Source: Helianthus annuus
Taxonomy: Eukaryota > Streptophyta > Magnoliopsida > Asterales > Asteraceae
Reading direction: 5' to 3'
Assembly (NCBI RefSeq): GCF_002127325.2
Contig: NC_035444.2
Span: 36,310,506-36,374,505 of the forward strand
Length of the DNA: 64,000 nucleotides
The notes under the pieces were generated by a model. That model made no database searches, had not been told where the DNA came from, and saw only the letters and a program-made list of their open reading frames with translations. The position numbers and the translations under genes were made by a program. Of the stretch, positions 1 to 10,808 are shown piece after piece (within the stretch, counting starts at the first letter, position 1; every line of letters starts with the position of its first letter).

Positions 1-1
1 T

Positions 2-2862
2 TTCTTGGAGGGTGAGACTCATCTGCCCGTTATCATTTCTGCTGGGTTGTCGAAGGAAGAAAAGGATCGATTGCTTGAAGTCCTGAAGCAGCACAAGAAG
101 GCGATTGCTTGGAAGATTATGGATATAAAACATCCTTTTGTACCCATAAGATCTTGATGGAGGAGGACTTTAGACCTGTAGTACAGCATCAGAGGCGTTT
201 GAACCCCAACATGCAGGAGGTTGTGAAGAAAGAGGTCATCAAACTACTTGATGCAGGTTTGATATACCCGATCTCTGATTCACCATGGGTTAGCCCTGTA
301 CAGGTAGTCCCGAAGAAAGGAGGCATGACAGTGGTGACCAATGAGAAAAACGAGTTGATTCCTACTCGTACTGTCACCGGATGGAGAGTTTGCATTGACT
401 ACCGCAAACTCAATGATGCCACGAGGAAGGATCATTTCCCACTCCCTTTCATTGATCAGATGTTGGAGAGGTTGTCGGGAAGGATGTACTACTGCTTCCT
501 TGATGGTTTTTCATGATATTTTCAGATTCCCATCTCTCCTGAGGATCAGGAGAAGACGACATTCACATGTCCCTATGGCACATTCGCCTACCGGCGGATG
601 CCCTTTGGACTGTGCAATGCCCCGGCCACATTTCAGAGATGCATGGTGGCCATTTTTCACGACATGATCGAGGACTCCATGGAGGTTTTCATGGATGATT
701 TTTCTGTGTTTGGGAGTTCTTTTGATCAGTGTCTCGGGAATCTGAAAAGGATGTTGGCTAGATGTGAAGAAGCCAACCTTGTGTTAAACTGGGAGAAATG
801 CCACTTCATGGTGAAGGAGGGCATTGTGCTTGGGCACAAGATTTCACAGGCGGGGCTCGAGGTTGACCGAGCCAAAGTCGAGACTATTTCAAAACTCCCG
901 CCTCCCACATCCGTGAAATCTATTAGGAGTTTTCTGGGTCATGCAGGTTTCTACCGGCGATTCATAAAGGACTTTTCCCAAATCGCCCGTCCCATGACTC
1001 AGCTCCTCGAGAAGGATGCCCAGTTTGTTTTCTCCGATGAATGCCTTCGGGCATTTGAGTTGTTGAAGGAGAAGTTAGTGAATGCCCCGATCATGGTTGC
1101 CCCCGACTGGGAGCTGCCATTTGAGTTGATGTGTGATGCGAGTGATTTCACAGTCGGGGCTGTCTTGGGTCAAAGGAAAGATAAACACTTTCACCCGATT
1201 TACTATGCGAGCAAGACCTTGAATGACGCTCAGGAGCACTACACCACGACAGAGAAAGAGCTCCTAGCTGTGGTCTTTGCTTTCGATAAGTTTCGGTCAT
1301 ATCTTGTCCTTTCCAAGACCATTGTGTACACGGATCATGCAGCTCTTCGGTATCTTTTTAGCAAGCAGGATGCTAAACCGAGACTGATACGTTGGATCTT
1401 GCTGCTGCAAGAGTTTGACATCGAAATCCGTGATAAAAAAGGGGCTGAGAATTTAGCAGCCGATCATCTGTCTCGACTTGAGCATTCCGAGGAAAAGGAA
1501 ACTCGTGGGCCTAGCATCAATGACAATTTCCCCCACGAGTTCCTCATGAGGATCGAGACTAGTGATGATTCCCCATGGTTTGCTGACTTTGCAAACTACT
1601 TAGCTAGTGGCATCCTGATCAAGGGGATGACCCACCAGCAGAAGCGAAAGTTCTTTGCGGATGTCAAGCATTACTTCTGGGATGACCCTTACTTATTTAG
1701 GGTAGGAGCGGATCGGATGATCCGGCGATGCGTGTATGGTGACGAGGCGAGGGACATTTTACGCCACTGTCACGAGGGACCCACGGGAGGCCACCACGGA
1801 GCGAACAACACGGCAAGGAAAGTGTTTGATGCCGGATTCTTTTGGCCGACTATTTTCCGTGATGCCCATGAGTGGGTGAGGTCCTGTGATGCTTGCCAGA
1901 GGGCGAGCAACATTTCTGCACGCCATGAGATGCCACAAAACGGCATCCAAGTTTGTGAGGTTTTTGACGTATGGGGGCTAGACTTCATGGGCCCCTTTCC
2001 GACCTCTTTTGGCAACCGCTACATCCTAGTCGCTGTTGATTACGTTTCAAAGTGGGCTGAAGCACAGGCTTTGCCCACTAACGATGCGAGGGTAGTGGTG
2101 CGATTTTTGAAAAAGTTGTTTGCTCGCTTTGGTGCCCCGAAGGCATTGATTAGTGACCGTGGGACGCATTTCTGTAATGCGCAGCTTGAGAAAGCATTGT
2201 CCCGATATGGTGTGCAACATCGATTCTCCACACCATATCATCCGCAGACGAGCGGACAGGTCGAGGTTACTAATCGGGGTATCAAGCGGATCCTGGAGAA
2301 GACGGTTAATTCTAGCCGTAAGGATTGGTCCGAGAAATTGGACGATGCACTGTGGGCTTTTCGGACAGCCTACAAGACTCCTATAGGCACCACACCGTTT
2401 AAATTGGTCTATGGGAAGTCTTGTCATTTGCCTGTTGAACTCAAGCACAAAGCATACTGGGCTTTGAAGACAGTTAATCTTGACATGGCTGCTGCGGGTG
2501 AAAACAGGTTTGTGCAGATTCACGAGGTTGAGGAGCTTCGCCACGATGCGTATGAAAGCTCCAAGCTGTACAAGGAACGTACTAAGACGCTCCATGATGC
2601 CCGCTTGAAGGACAAGAAAGAATTCCGAGTGGGCGATCGTGTGTTGTTGTACAATTCGCGTCTCAAGTTGTTTCCTGGCAAGCTTAAATCTCGATGGTCG
2701 GGTCCCTACACTGTGCGGTCAGTGTTTCCTTACGGGACCGTGGAGATAGGCCATGAAGATGGCCGGTTGTTTAAAGTCAACGGGCATAGATTAAAGGCTT
2801 ATGTTGGAGGGCCCGTTGACCCGAGTGAGGAGGTTGTTACCCTCCACCCCAGGAACAAATGA
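2..2862 (+). pseudogene. pol: E1: Athila-type Ty3/gypsy pol (RT-RNase H-integrase), broken
   Basis: This is the 3' part of a retrotransposon polyprotein that copies element RNA into DNA and inserts it. It reads in frame 2 from the window edge, then shifts to frame 1 near positions 124-136; frame 2 closes at the TGA at 155-157. In frame 1 a TGA at 514-516 interrupts the reverse transcriptase just after the DGFS stretch, where related elements have glycine. The RT active-site FMDD is at 688-699. RNase H covers roughly 1120-1480. The integrase zinc finger (HCH...CDAC) is at about 1765-1905. The integrase triad is D at 1981, D at 2155 and E at 2263, a proper D35E spacing. The insert between PKKGG and CIDYRKLN in the RT is typical of the Athila lineage. 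The frameshift and the stop make this copy unable to produce a full polyprotein. Gag and the 5' LTR lie outside the window. Confidence 0.93.
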
Positions 2863-3337
2863 ATTCGGGGTGGTGAGTCTAGCTAAAGACTCGTAAATAA
2901 ACTTAGCATGTTTGTGTATATTATCTTGTTATTATTGTTGTGTGTGGTTGTCTTTTTATTTTTCAGGTTGCGGTTCGTTCTGGTCGCGAGGGATGTTAGA
3001 GCTTGTTGCCGGCTTTCAGGTATGTTAGTTCGGTTCTTCTTCTTGGTAGGAGATGCTTCGTGAGTGCCCCGGGTTCAAGGAGTTTTGTCTATAGAGATGT
3101 CCATTTTCTACACCCTCAAAAAAAAAAAAAATGCACCACCATCAAAATTCTGGCACTACCAGAAAGTGTCAGCCCCTTTTGCAGCCAATAATAGAACCAT
3201 CTTTGAATAAAACCAACCACCACCATAAATTCTTCATAAAACCTTCATCTCCTTCCTTGAACCCATTCATAGCACTCACGGATTCTTGCATCTCCTAGCT
3301 TCCTCCAAGAAATTCTTCCATTCCAACATCATTCCAG
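2863..3337 (+). other. E1 spacer after pol with candidate leader exon
   Basis: No credible ORF is present. The stretch has an A-run at about 3118-3131 and ends in CATTCCAG followed by GTACG, a good plant splice donor after position 3337. Together with the acceptor ending at 4127 it could define a spliced leader for the downstream ORF. Splicing of post-pol ORFs is known for some plant retroelements; here it is inference. Confidence 0.4.
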
Positions 3338-4127
3338 GTACGAATCCTTCCTTTTTCTAGTTAGATTCATGTGTTTTGATATTGTGTTCTTCATGTTCTT
3401 CATAATGAGTTTCCTTAGGTTTTTAGGGCTTGGTCTAAATCACCCGATTCAAGCCCGTTTTTCGTGTTTTTTGTGTTGATTTGAACCACAAGTGACCGAT
3501 TTACAAAACCCCTAAGCAAATCTGTGAAAAAAATAGAGTTTCGGGGCTGAATTGAAGCCGTCGTTTTTCTGGGTTCCGCGTCGCACGATCGTGCTCCACC
3601 TGGGTGTGGTCGTGCTCTTCATAAATGCTCGCGGATCTTCATAATTCTGCCCAGAAATCCGACACGCACGAGGGTGCCATCTTACCGCACGGTCGTGCTC
3701 TCCAAAATTCTACCCAGAAATTCATCACAGTTTGCAGGATCTTCATAAATTTCTTCCGGAAACTCAGGTGGCACGAGGGTGCCGTCATTCGGCACGATCG
3801 TGCTGTTATGAAAAATCAGTTAAATTGTTTCCGGAGATCGGTCGCGCACGAGGGTGCCAATGGGTGGCACTACCGTGCTTCTCACAAAATTGGTTCAAAT
3901 CCGAGCCGTTTACGGCCGAGCACGATGGTGCCGTGGCATGGCACGGTCGTGCTCCTGGGGAATAAAAACCCAGACTTCATAAAATTCCCAGAAATCTTCA
4001 TAATTTCACTGATTTGCAGGTCTCGCACGGTAGTGCCATATGGTGGCACGACCGTGCCATTTTGTCCAGTCCCGAAATTTTTGCCTGTTTGTTTTGGTTG
4101 CTGATTAATCTTGTTTCAATCTTGCAG
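3338..4127 (+). other. E1 predicted 790-bp intron before the post-pol ORF
   Basis: The 5' end is GTACGAAT. The 3' end is a pyrimidine-rich stretch (TTGTTTCAATCTTGCAG) that stops exactly one base before the ATG at 4128. The interval contains palindrome array A (3583-4057). No protein-coding signal was seen in it. RNA evidence is needed to confirm splicing. Confidence 0.4.
3583..4057. repeat. Palindrome array A of E1: six pairs of GCACGRYCGTGC, 21 bp apart
   Basis: Twelve copies of a 12-bp near-palindrome (arms GCACG and CGTGC around two central bases, often widened to GGCACG/CGTGCC) are arranged as six pairs. Pair starts are 3583/3604, 3666/3687, 3771/3792, 3846/3867, 3920/3941 and 4025/4046. 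The two members of every pair are exactly 21 bp apart. Pairs repeat every 74-105 bp. The DNA between units is not conserved to the same degree, so this is not a simple tandem repeat. Confidence 0.85.
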
Positions 4128-5531
4128 ATGGATCACCCCTACTTGCAGTTCTCAAACAATGCCAGGGAAGGGTATTGTATCCCGAAGGTGGAACGATTGT
4201 GGGCCCGACGACACCTTATCGAGCCTATGAGGAAGCTGCAATTGGTGGATTTGGACCTGCTCGGACAGGCCGAGAGGTTCGATGATCTGATGACTCCCCC
4301 GTGGTCTCGTCTCTTTGAGATCGCGGAACCGCAATATGTGGAGCTTGTTATCGAGTTTTTCGCGTCATTCCGATTCACCTTTCCATGTCCGGATGTCTAC
4401 GACAAAAAACTTGGTGTTAAATTCCGGTTGGGGAGGAAATGGCACCACCAGTCAATAAGTCGATTCGGGATGGTGTTGGGGTTGTATGAAGATGATGAAA
4501 TCGACTCGGAACTTTTTCACGGGAGCCTGCAGGATTGGGAACCTGATGCAAACAAGGCAGCCTTTTGGGAGCAGATTACGGTGCCGGGTCGGATTTGGGA
4601 CCCTCGCAGAGCCAAAGCTACATGGATACTTGACCCGCTTCATAGGGTCATCGAGCGCGCCATCTTTCATGTGATTGGTGGTCGGGGTGATAGCACAGGG
4701 AACATCACCACCCGCGACCTATTTCACCTGTACTGCATCATCTCGGGCTCAAACTGCAACTTAGCGGTCAGCGTTGCAGAGTCGATATTTCGAGGCGTTG
4801 GTTCGACGCCCACGTCACGGATTTGCGGAGGAGCCTTTGCAACCAAGCTTGCAAAATTTTATCGGGTTCGGTTAGACCATCTGACCGAAGCCTGTGACTA
4901 CGGCCTTCTCGACTTGCAACAGCTGAACTCGATGCATCTTACCAGGAAAGTGAACGGGATTCCGAAGCTCGTTGACCGACATGGAAGGATTTGGGACCCG
5001 CTACCTGTAGTTGAGGAGGGTGGTGGTGATGGTGGTGATGATGGTGATGGCGGCGATCATGATGTGCATATGCACGATATCCCGGTTCAGGGCCAGCATG
5101 GGGGCGCTGGGGGAGCGGACCCCCACATGCAGGTTGGACATGTGATTCACGGGTTTGATAGCCCGAATTGGGATAATGTGTATGGTGGCTTTGGTGGTGG
5201 AGGTTATGCACAGGGTGGTTATGGCGCCTACGGTCCTTCCGAGCCGTCATCGTTGGACCTCTGGAGGCGGATGGACGGACTGGCATTGGACCAAGAAGAA
5301 GTGAGGCGAGATGTGGGTCTCATACGCGCGGAGCAACATCGGCAGGGCAACTATTTGGAGGAGTTGCACGAGCAGCATCGACGAAGCATGGATTGGTTGT
5401 TCGGTTCGCAGCAGCATATCGCGAACTCACTCAACCATCCATACACACAGCCGCCTCCGCATTTTGCGCGTAGATCCAGGTTTGATCGCAGGGACGACAC
5501 CGGTCCTTCGGGATCCGGTGGGAGGTTTTAG
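4128..5531 (+). CDS. E1 post-pol ORF (ATHILA ORF-1-like / env-position protein)
   Basis: A 467-aa intact ORF sits about 1.27 kb after pol and about 1.8 kb before the 3' LTR, the place where Athila elements carry an extra, env-like ORF. The first ~280 residues are a globular region resembling the plant 'ATHILA ORF-1' retrotransposon family (start MDHPYLQFSNNAREGYC, then ERxxxxxxxxPPWSRLFEI and RIWDP motifs). Residues ~300-400 are Gly/Asp/His-rich, and the C-terminus is charged with an FARRSRFDRRDD stretch. I see no signal peptide or membrane helix, so an envelope role is not supported by the sequence. The ATG at 4128 is chosen because it follows a splice-acceptor-like CTTGCAG directly; an upstream in-frame ATG at 4014 would translate the palindrome array. 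The function of this family is unknown. It is the only intact ORF of E1. Confidence 0.75.
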   Translation: MDHPYLQFSNNAREGYCIPKVERLWARRHLIEPMRKLQLVDLDLLGQAERFDDLMTPPWSRLFEIAEPQYVELVIEFFASFRFTFPCPDVYDKKLGVKFRLGRKWHHQSISRFGMVLGLYEDDEIDSELFHGSLQDWEPDANKAAFWEQITVPGRIWDPRRAKATWILDPLHRVIERAIFHVIGGRGDSTGNITTRDLFHLYCIISGSNCNLAVSVAESIFRGVGSTPTSRICGGAFATKLAKFYRVRLDHLTEACDYGLLDLQQLNSMHLTRKVNGIPKLVDRHGRIWDPLPVVEEGGGDGGDDGDGGDHDVHMHDIPVQGQHGGAGGADPHMQVGHVIHGFDSPNWDNVYGGFGGGGYAQGGYGAYGPSEPSSLDLWRRMDGLALDQEEVRRDVGLIRAEQHRQGNYLEELHEQHRRSMDWLFGSQQHIANSLNHPYTQPPPHFARRSRFDRRDDTGPSGSGGRF

Positions 5532-5988
5532 TCCCGCCCTCATCTCGTATTTGTATTACTATTTCGTGTTTGAGGGATGTGCCATTTTCCATCGTACGTA
5601 CATCCCTCCGTTTTAGGTGTTAGTTTTTATCGCTTTATTAGTGGGTTAAATTAATAAACAAAGGCAAGGGAAGAAATGGGTTGGGTAAATTTCCTATGTG
5701 TTTGATCTTGTTTGCTACATGTGCAGTGTTGAGTTAAATGAGGTGTCGGCTTGTTGGAAGGGTTGGTAGTTCGTTGTGGATGCTCCTAGTTGCTTCATCT
5801 TGTTCCGCTTCTAGCTTCATGTTTCAGGGGAGTTTTCGTGTTCCCGCCTTCCTTTAGTTGTATTGAATTCGCAATTCTTTTGCTTATTCAATTTTTTGTT
5901 GTACATCGAGGGCGATGTACAATTCAAGTGTGGGGAGGTGGTCTATCGCTTGAGCTTTGTCGTTGTCATATATATATATATAAAAAAA

Positions 5989-6031
<43 letters not shown>

Positions 6032-7352
6032 ATAAAATAACAATGCAAAGCTCTCTTTTAACAATTTTTGTGGCATATAAATCAAATCAACATAAGTATC
6101 TAAATAAGCACCAAAATTTTTGATAAATAAAATTGGGTTGACACAAAAAGGGGGTTCACTCGTGTAAGGAAAAAAAAAGACCGTTAAGTAACTTGTTTTT
6201 TGTACAAAATTGAGCATGAGAAATCAAGCGATTGACCTACTTGTTTGCCTTGCATATTTACCCAATACGCCCGTTTCCGTGAGTTATTTTTGAGCCTTAT
6301 AGCTTTAGATTATTTTTGCTCATGTTTTTGCGGGCAAAGATTGAGTGAGCCGGATAACTTTTGCGATTTAGAACTTGTGTTAGGCATGCATTTCGAGGCC
6401 ACAAAGCGAGAATACAAGCATAGAAGTGATTGAGGCATTAGGAAACCTTTTCATTTTAGCCATTTTCATTCACCTCCCTACCCGAATCATTCCCCTAGTT
6501 AAACCAATTTGAGCCTTTCCCGTTCGTTTCTTAAAAAAAAAACCCCAAAACATTAGCCACTTAGCCAAATTAGCCTTTTATTTTTTTTTTAGCCCATTTT
6601 TGGTTGGAAGCCCGGTTCGGTTTTGATTAACTTGTAGCTTTTGTATAGTTCTTCTTAGTTGTTATATCCCTCATGTTCAAGAGTTTTTAGCTAGGTAGAC
6701 GTACTTAGTTCTCTCTAAAGCATGGGTTAGTTCTTGTAAAAAAAAAAAAAAAAAAACGAAAAAAAAAAAAATAGTTGAAAGAGCCTTATCAAATGGCTTT
6801 GTTAGAGCGATTTTGGGAGCAAAAAGAAATACTTGTTGGTGAGCTCTCGGTTAGTTACTATTTAGTTGTATAGTTTTATTTTTCTTATGCTTTAAGTTAG
6901 TCAAACCGTCGGGTTACAACCGTTTTAGCCACTTTTCAAAATCCACTTCCATACCCCTAGCCCAAGCCAAGTTACAACCCAACCAAGACCTCATGATTTA
7001 TGCTATATTTTTGTCTAGTGATTAGATTTGATCCTTCCACAAGCTTATGATATCGCATAGTTATCGTCTTGGCATCGAGTGTTCTAAACATACTCCATGA
7101 ATTGTATGTGTTCCTATATTAAGCCGAGTGTGTGTGAACATTGTGAGGATGCTTGGTGAATTGGTAGGGATTTCTAAGATGGACCATTGCTCATAAACTT
7201 ATTTTACATATCTCTTTTCGGTTGTTTCTTTATATTGAGCACTCCTTGATTGTTTTGACCCAAGTTATTTGTTTGTGCTTATGAAATGCTAGTTGAGATG
7301 ATTGCCATTTAGAGAGTTTCGTTGATTTTAGTTTGCTTGAGGACAAGCAAAG
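5532..7352 (+). other. E1 long 3' untranslated region
   Basis: About 1.8 kb between the post-pol ORF and the PPT has no supported ORF. It holds a TA run followed by a TAA microsatellite (about 5970-6040), A-runs near 6739-6770, and an internal PPT-like copy at 5922-5938. Long non-coding stretches here are usual in Athila elements. Confidence 0.6.
5922..5938 (+). other. Internal PPT-like motif of E1
   Basis: The sequence CAAGTGTGGGGAGG nearly repeats the CAAGTGTGGGGATG that abuts the 3' LTR about 1.43 kb downstream. It could be an internal second-strand priming site or a relic of an older LTR boundary. Confidence 0.4.
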
Positions 7353-7353
7353 T

Positions 7354-7366
7354 TCAAGTGTGGGGA
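7354..7366 (+). other. E1 polypurine tract next to 3' LTR
   Basis: CAAGTGTGGGGA lies directly before the TG that opens the inferred LTR at 7367. The same motif occupies the equivalent spot in E2 (12029-12041). This is the expected plus-strand primer site. Confidence 0.6.
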
Positions 7367-7569
7367 TGTTTGATGTATAAGAATTTATACATCTTTTAAA
7401 CGTCAAATACGCCCCGTTTATGCGAAAACTCTTTGTATTTTCATTGATTTTGGTACTTATTTGAGTTGTTTGTGAAAATACAGGTCCGGGCTTCGGCCCG
7501 GTGATGAAACGGAAGCTTTTGGAGCAAAATAGAGCTAAAATGGTGCATTCCAGCAAACTGCCAGATATG

Positions 7570-7927
7570 GCACTACCGTGCCAAACAGTGGCACGACCGT
7601 GCCAAGCCTCCCGACGTCGGCACTCTCGATCAGCACTAGCACCCAGCAGCCAAATCTTCAAAATCAAGGGAAGCACGACCGTGCCAACCAGTGGCACGAC
7701 CGTGCCAAGTCAATCTTAGCCTCTGATCAGCTTGTTTCCGAGAACGAGGTGACTGTTACCGAGCACTACCGGCTCGCACGACCAGAGGATCTCCGAGCAC
7801 GGTCGTGCGACCTCGGGAACATTTGAGCGCGATTTTTCCGGAAATGGTAGCTTGCTTGGTCAACACTCAAGAAAGTAGCTCTGACACTTGCCAAGCACGA
7901 CCGTGCCAAAAGGTGGCATGGTAGTGC
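7570..7927. repeat. Palindrome array B of E1: four more pairs, 21 bp apart
   Basis: The same 12-bp unit as array A occurs at 7570/7591, 7673/7694, 7776/7797 and 7895/7916, every pair exactly 21 bp apart. Pair-to-pair steps are 103, 103 and 119 bp. The array ends about 15 bp before the TATA-like box of the LTR. Confidence 0.85.
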
Positions 7928-7941
7928 CAAACGCCCAGCAG

Positions 7942-7950
7942 TTTAAATAC
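7942..7950 (+). promoter_or_regulatory. TATA-like box of the E1 LTR
   Basis: TTTAAATAC lies just after the last palindrome of array B. Its placement inside the LTR suggests the start of R some 30 bp downstream. No experimental or comparative support is available. Confidence 0.35.
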
Positions 7951-9217
7951 GAGTTTCTAGCTCATTTGCAAGGGAGTTGGAGCATTTTGGTGACTTTTTC
8001 TCTCAAGAATCTGGTCTTGGAAGCTTGTTGGAGCCAAGAAGGAGCCTTGAAGAGGATTAAACCACTTGAAGATCTACTCAAACACCATTTAATTCTTGTC
8101 TTTAACTTGGTTAGCTTACTACATTATGAACAATTTATGGTTATTTATGCTTGATTTGGTAGTTATGAGCCTTGTAGGCTAAACATTTGTGTTGTCTAAA
8201 CTATGTTGAAGCTTATGAACATGTGATAATATGGAAGTAGATGTGATGATTGTTCTTGTTAATCTTCATGTTGTCATTTGATTTTGTTCTTGGAGTTCAT
8301 ATGCATGCTTAAAGTTCTTGTTCTTGAATGTTTGCTCATAAGTATTTACATGTTGTGTTGGAAAGCCCATGTAGAGATTATGATTATTGAATCTTGTTAA
8401 CTTGTTAGTATGATTCATAGCATGAAACTAGGAATGGTGAGTGCTAATATGATATGAACAATGATTTGAGCTTGTGTGTGAATTCTTGCATCTAGATTTG
8501 GAAAGATCAAAAGTATGTTTATATGAATTCTATAGTTTGTGTTCATGTTTGGTTGATGATTTAGGCCAAGGTTGTTAGCTAGCATGACCATGCTTGTGGT
8601 TCATATCAAGAACATAGTGATAGTGCCAACTACTTAAAACCAAGTTAGGGTGATTAGTGTGTTTCTCATATTAGTTTTCCCTAATTTGTAGAGTTAGGAG
8701 TTTTGACAAATGAATAACTCATCATCAAAGATTAACATCAACTTAGCAAGTGAGCTTAAAGGAATAATTTTTAGGTGATTAGAATGTTAATTCATTTTTT
8801 AATTTTCCTAAGAATCATAAACTAGGAAACCTTGATTGGGGACTTAGTTAAAATTGGAGCTTGCATCATCACAATCCCTTCCTCTTTGTTGTCACATGTG
8901 AATAAGTGGATACTTAGTTTAGGCAACCTTTCTTAGTCATTGTTATTTGTTAGAAATTTTAGTAGTTTATTTATTTTGCATGATAAGTTAGAAAAACCAA
9001 TCCAATCATTTGAAAAGGCTTTGAAGTAACAAAAGTTTAGTATCGAGACACCGCATCCACGGATTGATATCCGGTTCTTACCGATTAGCTATATTACCAC
9101 CCGACGGGTACACTTGCCCTTTGTGTGTGTAGTTAGTTTCTAGGTGAAAAACCATTTTAAAACTAAATTTGTGTGAAGAAAAACTCAATTAAAAATATAT
9201 ATAATTCACGCACATCA

Positions 9218-9738
9218 GCCATCTATCAAAAAGAACCTTACGGCATCAAGCCCCTGTTTTACGGCACCATTTTTTCACCCAGTACCCACCGTAAGCTACG
9301 GCAGGGTGCCGTAGTTTACGGCACCGAGCAAACTTGGGGGTCCCTTCTTGTCGTCGTTTCATGGCTAATAAAAAAAAAACAATAAAATCCGAATAAAAAA
9401 TATATAATAATAATAATAATAAAACAATCAACCCTAACCCCACATTTTCACAATCATCCCCAACCACAACTTCTTCTCCACTTCTTCTTCTTCACCTCAC
9501 CTAAGAACCCTAACCTTCATATCTTCATAAATCTCTCAAATCAAGCCCAATTTCAGTGATTTTTGGGTCGTTTGTGACTAAAATTTCACAAGCATTCCGA
9601 TTGTGGGTAAATTTTTGGAAGGAAATCACGTTTTCTGGTCCGAAATTCAAACCCTAGGTGCCGAAAATTTGGGGCTTTTTGGGGGTTTTCGTGTGAACTT
9701 CAAGTTTTTGTGATTCTCATCTTCTACAAAACCAAGGC
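9218..9738 (+). other. E2 leader before its post-pol ORF, with two motif pairs
   Basis: This non-coding stretch carries a clear pair of GCCGTA-N3-TACGGC units (9288-9302 and 9308-9322, 20 bp apart) and a degenerate pair ending TTACGGC at 9244 and 9265 (21 bp apart). It probably begins where E1 inserted into E2. The rest is AT-rich leader resembling a 5' UTR. Confidence 0.55.
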
Positions 9739-10808
9739 ATGGCGTCTAAGAAAGGGAAAGGAGTGGCAAGTTCTTCTCAAGGGGATGCGGCACAACAAAA
9801 AAGGAGGAAATTGACCCGGGTTGGTGACCCGGATTCGGAGGAGGATGCACCTCCAAGGGGTCCCAAGCCGGATTGGACGTCCGGTTCATTATTGGAACAA
9901 CCTGCGGAATGGAGAAAGGATCTATTCCATGAGCAAATGAACAAGCTAAAACAGAGAGGTGAAGCGTTTATTTGTGAAAAGGAGATTCGGCATGTTGATT
10001 TCGGACCATTCGGGATCACGGACAAGTTTAATGCATTGGGTTGGGGGGCGGCTATGATAGGTTGAAAACAGATGGGAGACGTTGGAGGGCGTTAAAAGTG
10101 GATGCAAGACCGTTACGACCAGGTGAGGCCGATGAGCCTGAGTCAACAGATGATGAAGTAAGTGGAGATGATGATTACCGTGAAGACACATTCATGGTAG
10201 ATGCTCAAGTAGGAGGTGCCGGTCAAGCGGGGGTTCAAGGAGCTAGCGTACAATCTGGTTATGTGGGTAGTGCATTTGATTATGCACAACAGGCTTATGA
10301 CCCGTACTGGGCCCATTCGGGGGATATGGGTCAAATCATTCAACAAAGGCGGCCACCCACTTTTGGTGATTGGAGTGAACCAAACCAGATGCTCTTTGAT
10401 CAACAAACATTCATGGGTGCTAGTGTGGAAAGGGCTATCAAAAGAAGTTACGATAGAAATGAGCAATGGAACCGTGCTCATAGATATGCCCGTGAAGAAG
10501 AAACAAACAACCGTTACTTGGATGATCGTCAAAGACGCATGCATGACCAATGGCATGCGGGGCAGCCAGTTGTAGGAGATCCACCCATTGTGGACTACAC
10601 CACATTGCCACCATATGATGGTAGTGTGTCATACCCCACCCCGCCTTTGCACCATTCTCAGTGGGTGGACCCGCATGCTATGAGTTATCAACAAGCAAAT
10701 CCAAGCAGTGATCAAGGAAGCAGTAGTAGCGGTGGAGCATTTGGCTTTGGAGAGTGGACGGATATGATGACATCCATTTTTGGGCCTCCACAGCCGAAGT
10801 ACTACTAG
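9739..10808 (+). pseudogene. E2 post-pol ORF, internally deleted and frameshifted
   Basis: The 5' part (9739-10065, frame 1) encodes a Lys/Ser-rich N-terminus and a stretch RGEAFICEKEIRHVDFGPFG, typical of plant transposon ORFs of the Athila type. The 3' part (10041-10808, frame 3) encodes an acidic, then Gln/Pro/Tyr-rich C-terminus ending PPQPKYY. The two meet near 10040-10050 in a G-rich run (GGGTTGGGGGGCGG). The central globular region, present in E1's copy, is missing. So a deletion plus frame change has removed the core of the protein. The ATG at 9739 starts the N-terminal part. Confidence 0.6.

Larger units (their letters stand above)
7367..9217 (+). mobile_element. E1 3' LTR (about 1.85 kb)
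   Basis: It begins TGTTTGATGTATAAG after the PPT and is inferred to end ...CACGCACATCA at 9217. Beyond that point the sequence takes on E2 character, with CCGTAAGCTACGG motifs from 9236. Palindrome array B (7570-7927) fills its 5' part, followed by a TATA-like TTTAAATAC at 7942-7950, the order expected for U3 enhancer then promoter. The 5' LTR is outside the window, so both ends are inferred from TG/CA termini and context. If correct, GCCAT (9218-9222) is the target duplication. Confidence 0.6.

Noticed and set aside
2047..2595. 182-aa minus-strand reading frame opposite E1 integrase
   Set aside because: It is the antisense shadow of well-supported integrase coding sequence and has no domain.
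4014..4127. Upstream in-frame extension of the E1 post-pol ORF
   Set aside because: It would translate the palindrome array and a splice-acceptor-like tract; the ATG at 4128 fits better.
4939..5286. His-rich minus-strand reading frame
   Set aside because: It is antisense to the Gly/Asp-rich part of the E1 post-pol ORF.
4128..5531. True envelope glycoprotein
   Set aside because: No signal peptide, membrane helix or fusion-like segment is visible; only its position is env-like.
3583..7927. CRISPR-like look of the palindrome arrays
   Set aside because: Repeats are only 12-14 bp, paired at 21 bp, in a plant retrotransposon with no cas genes.
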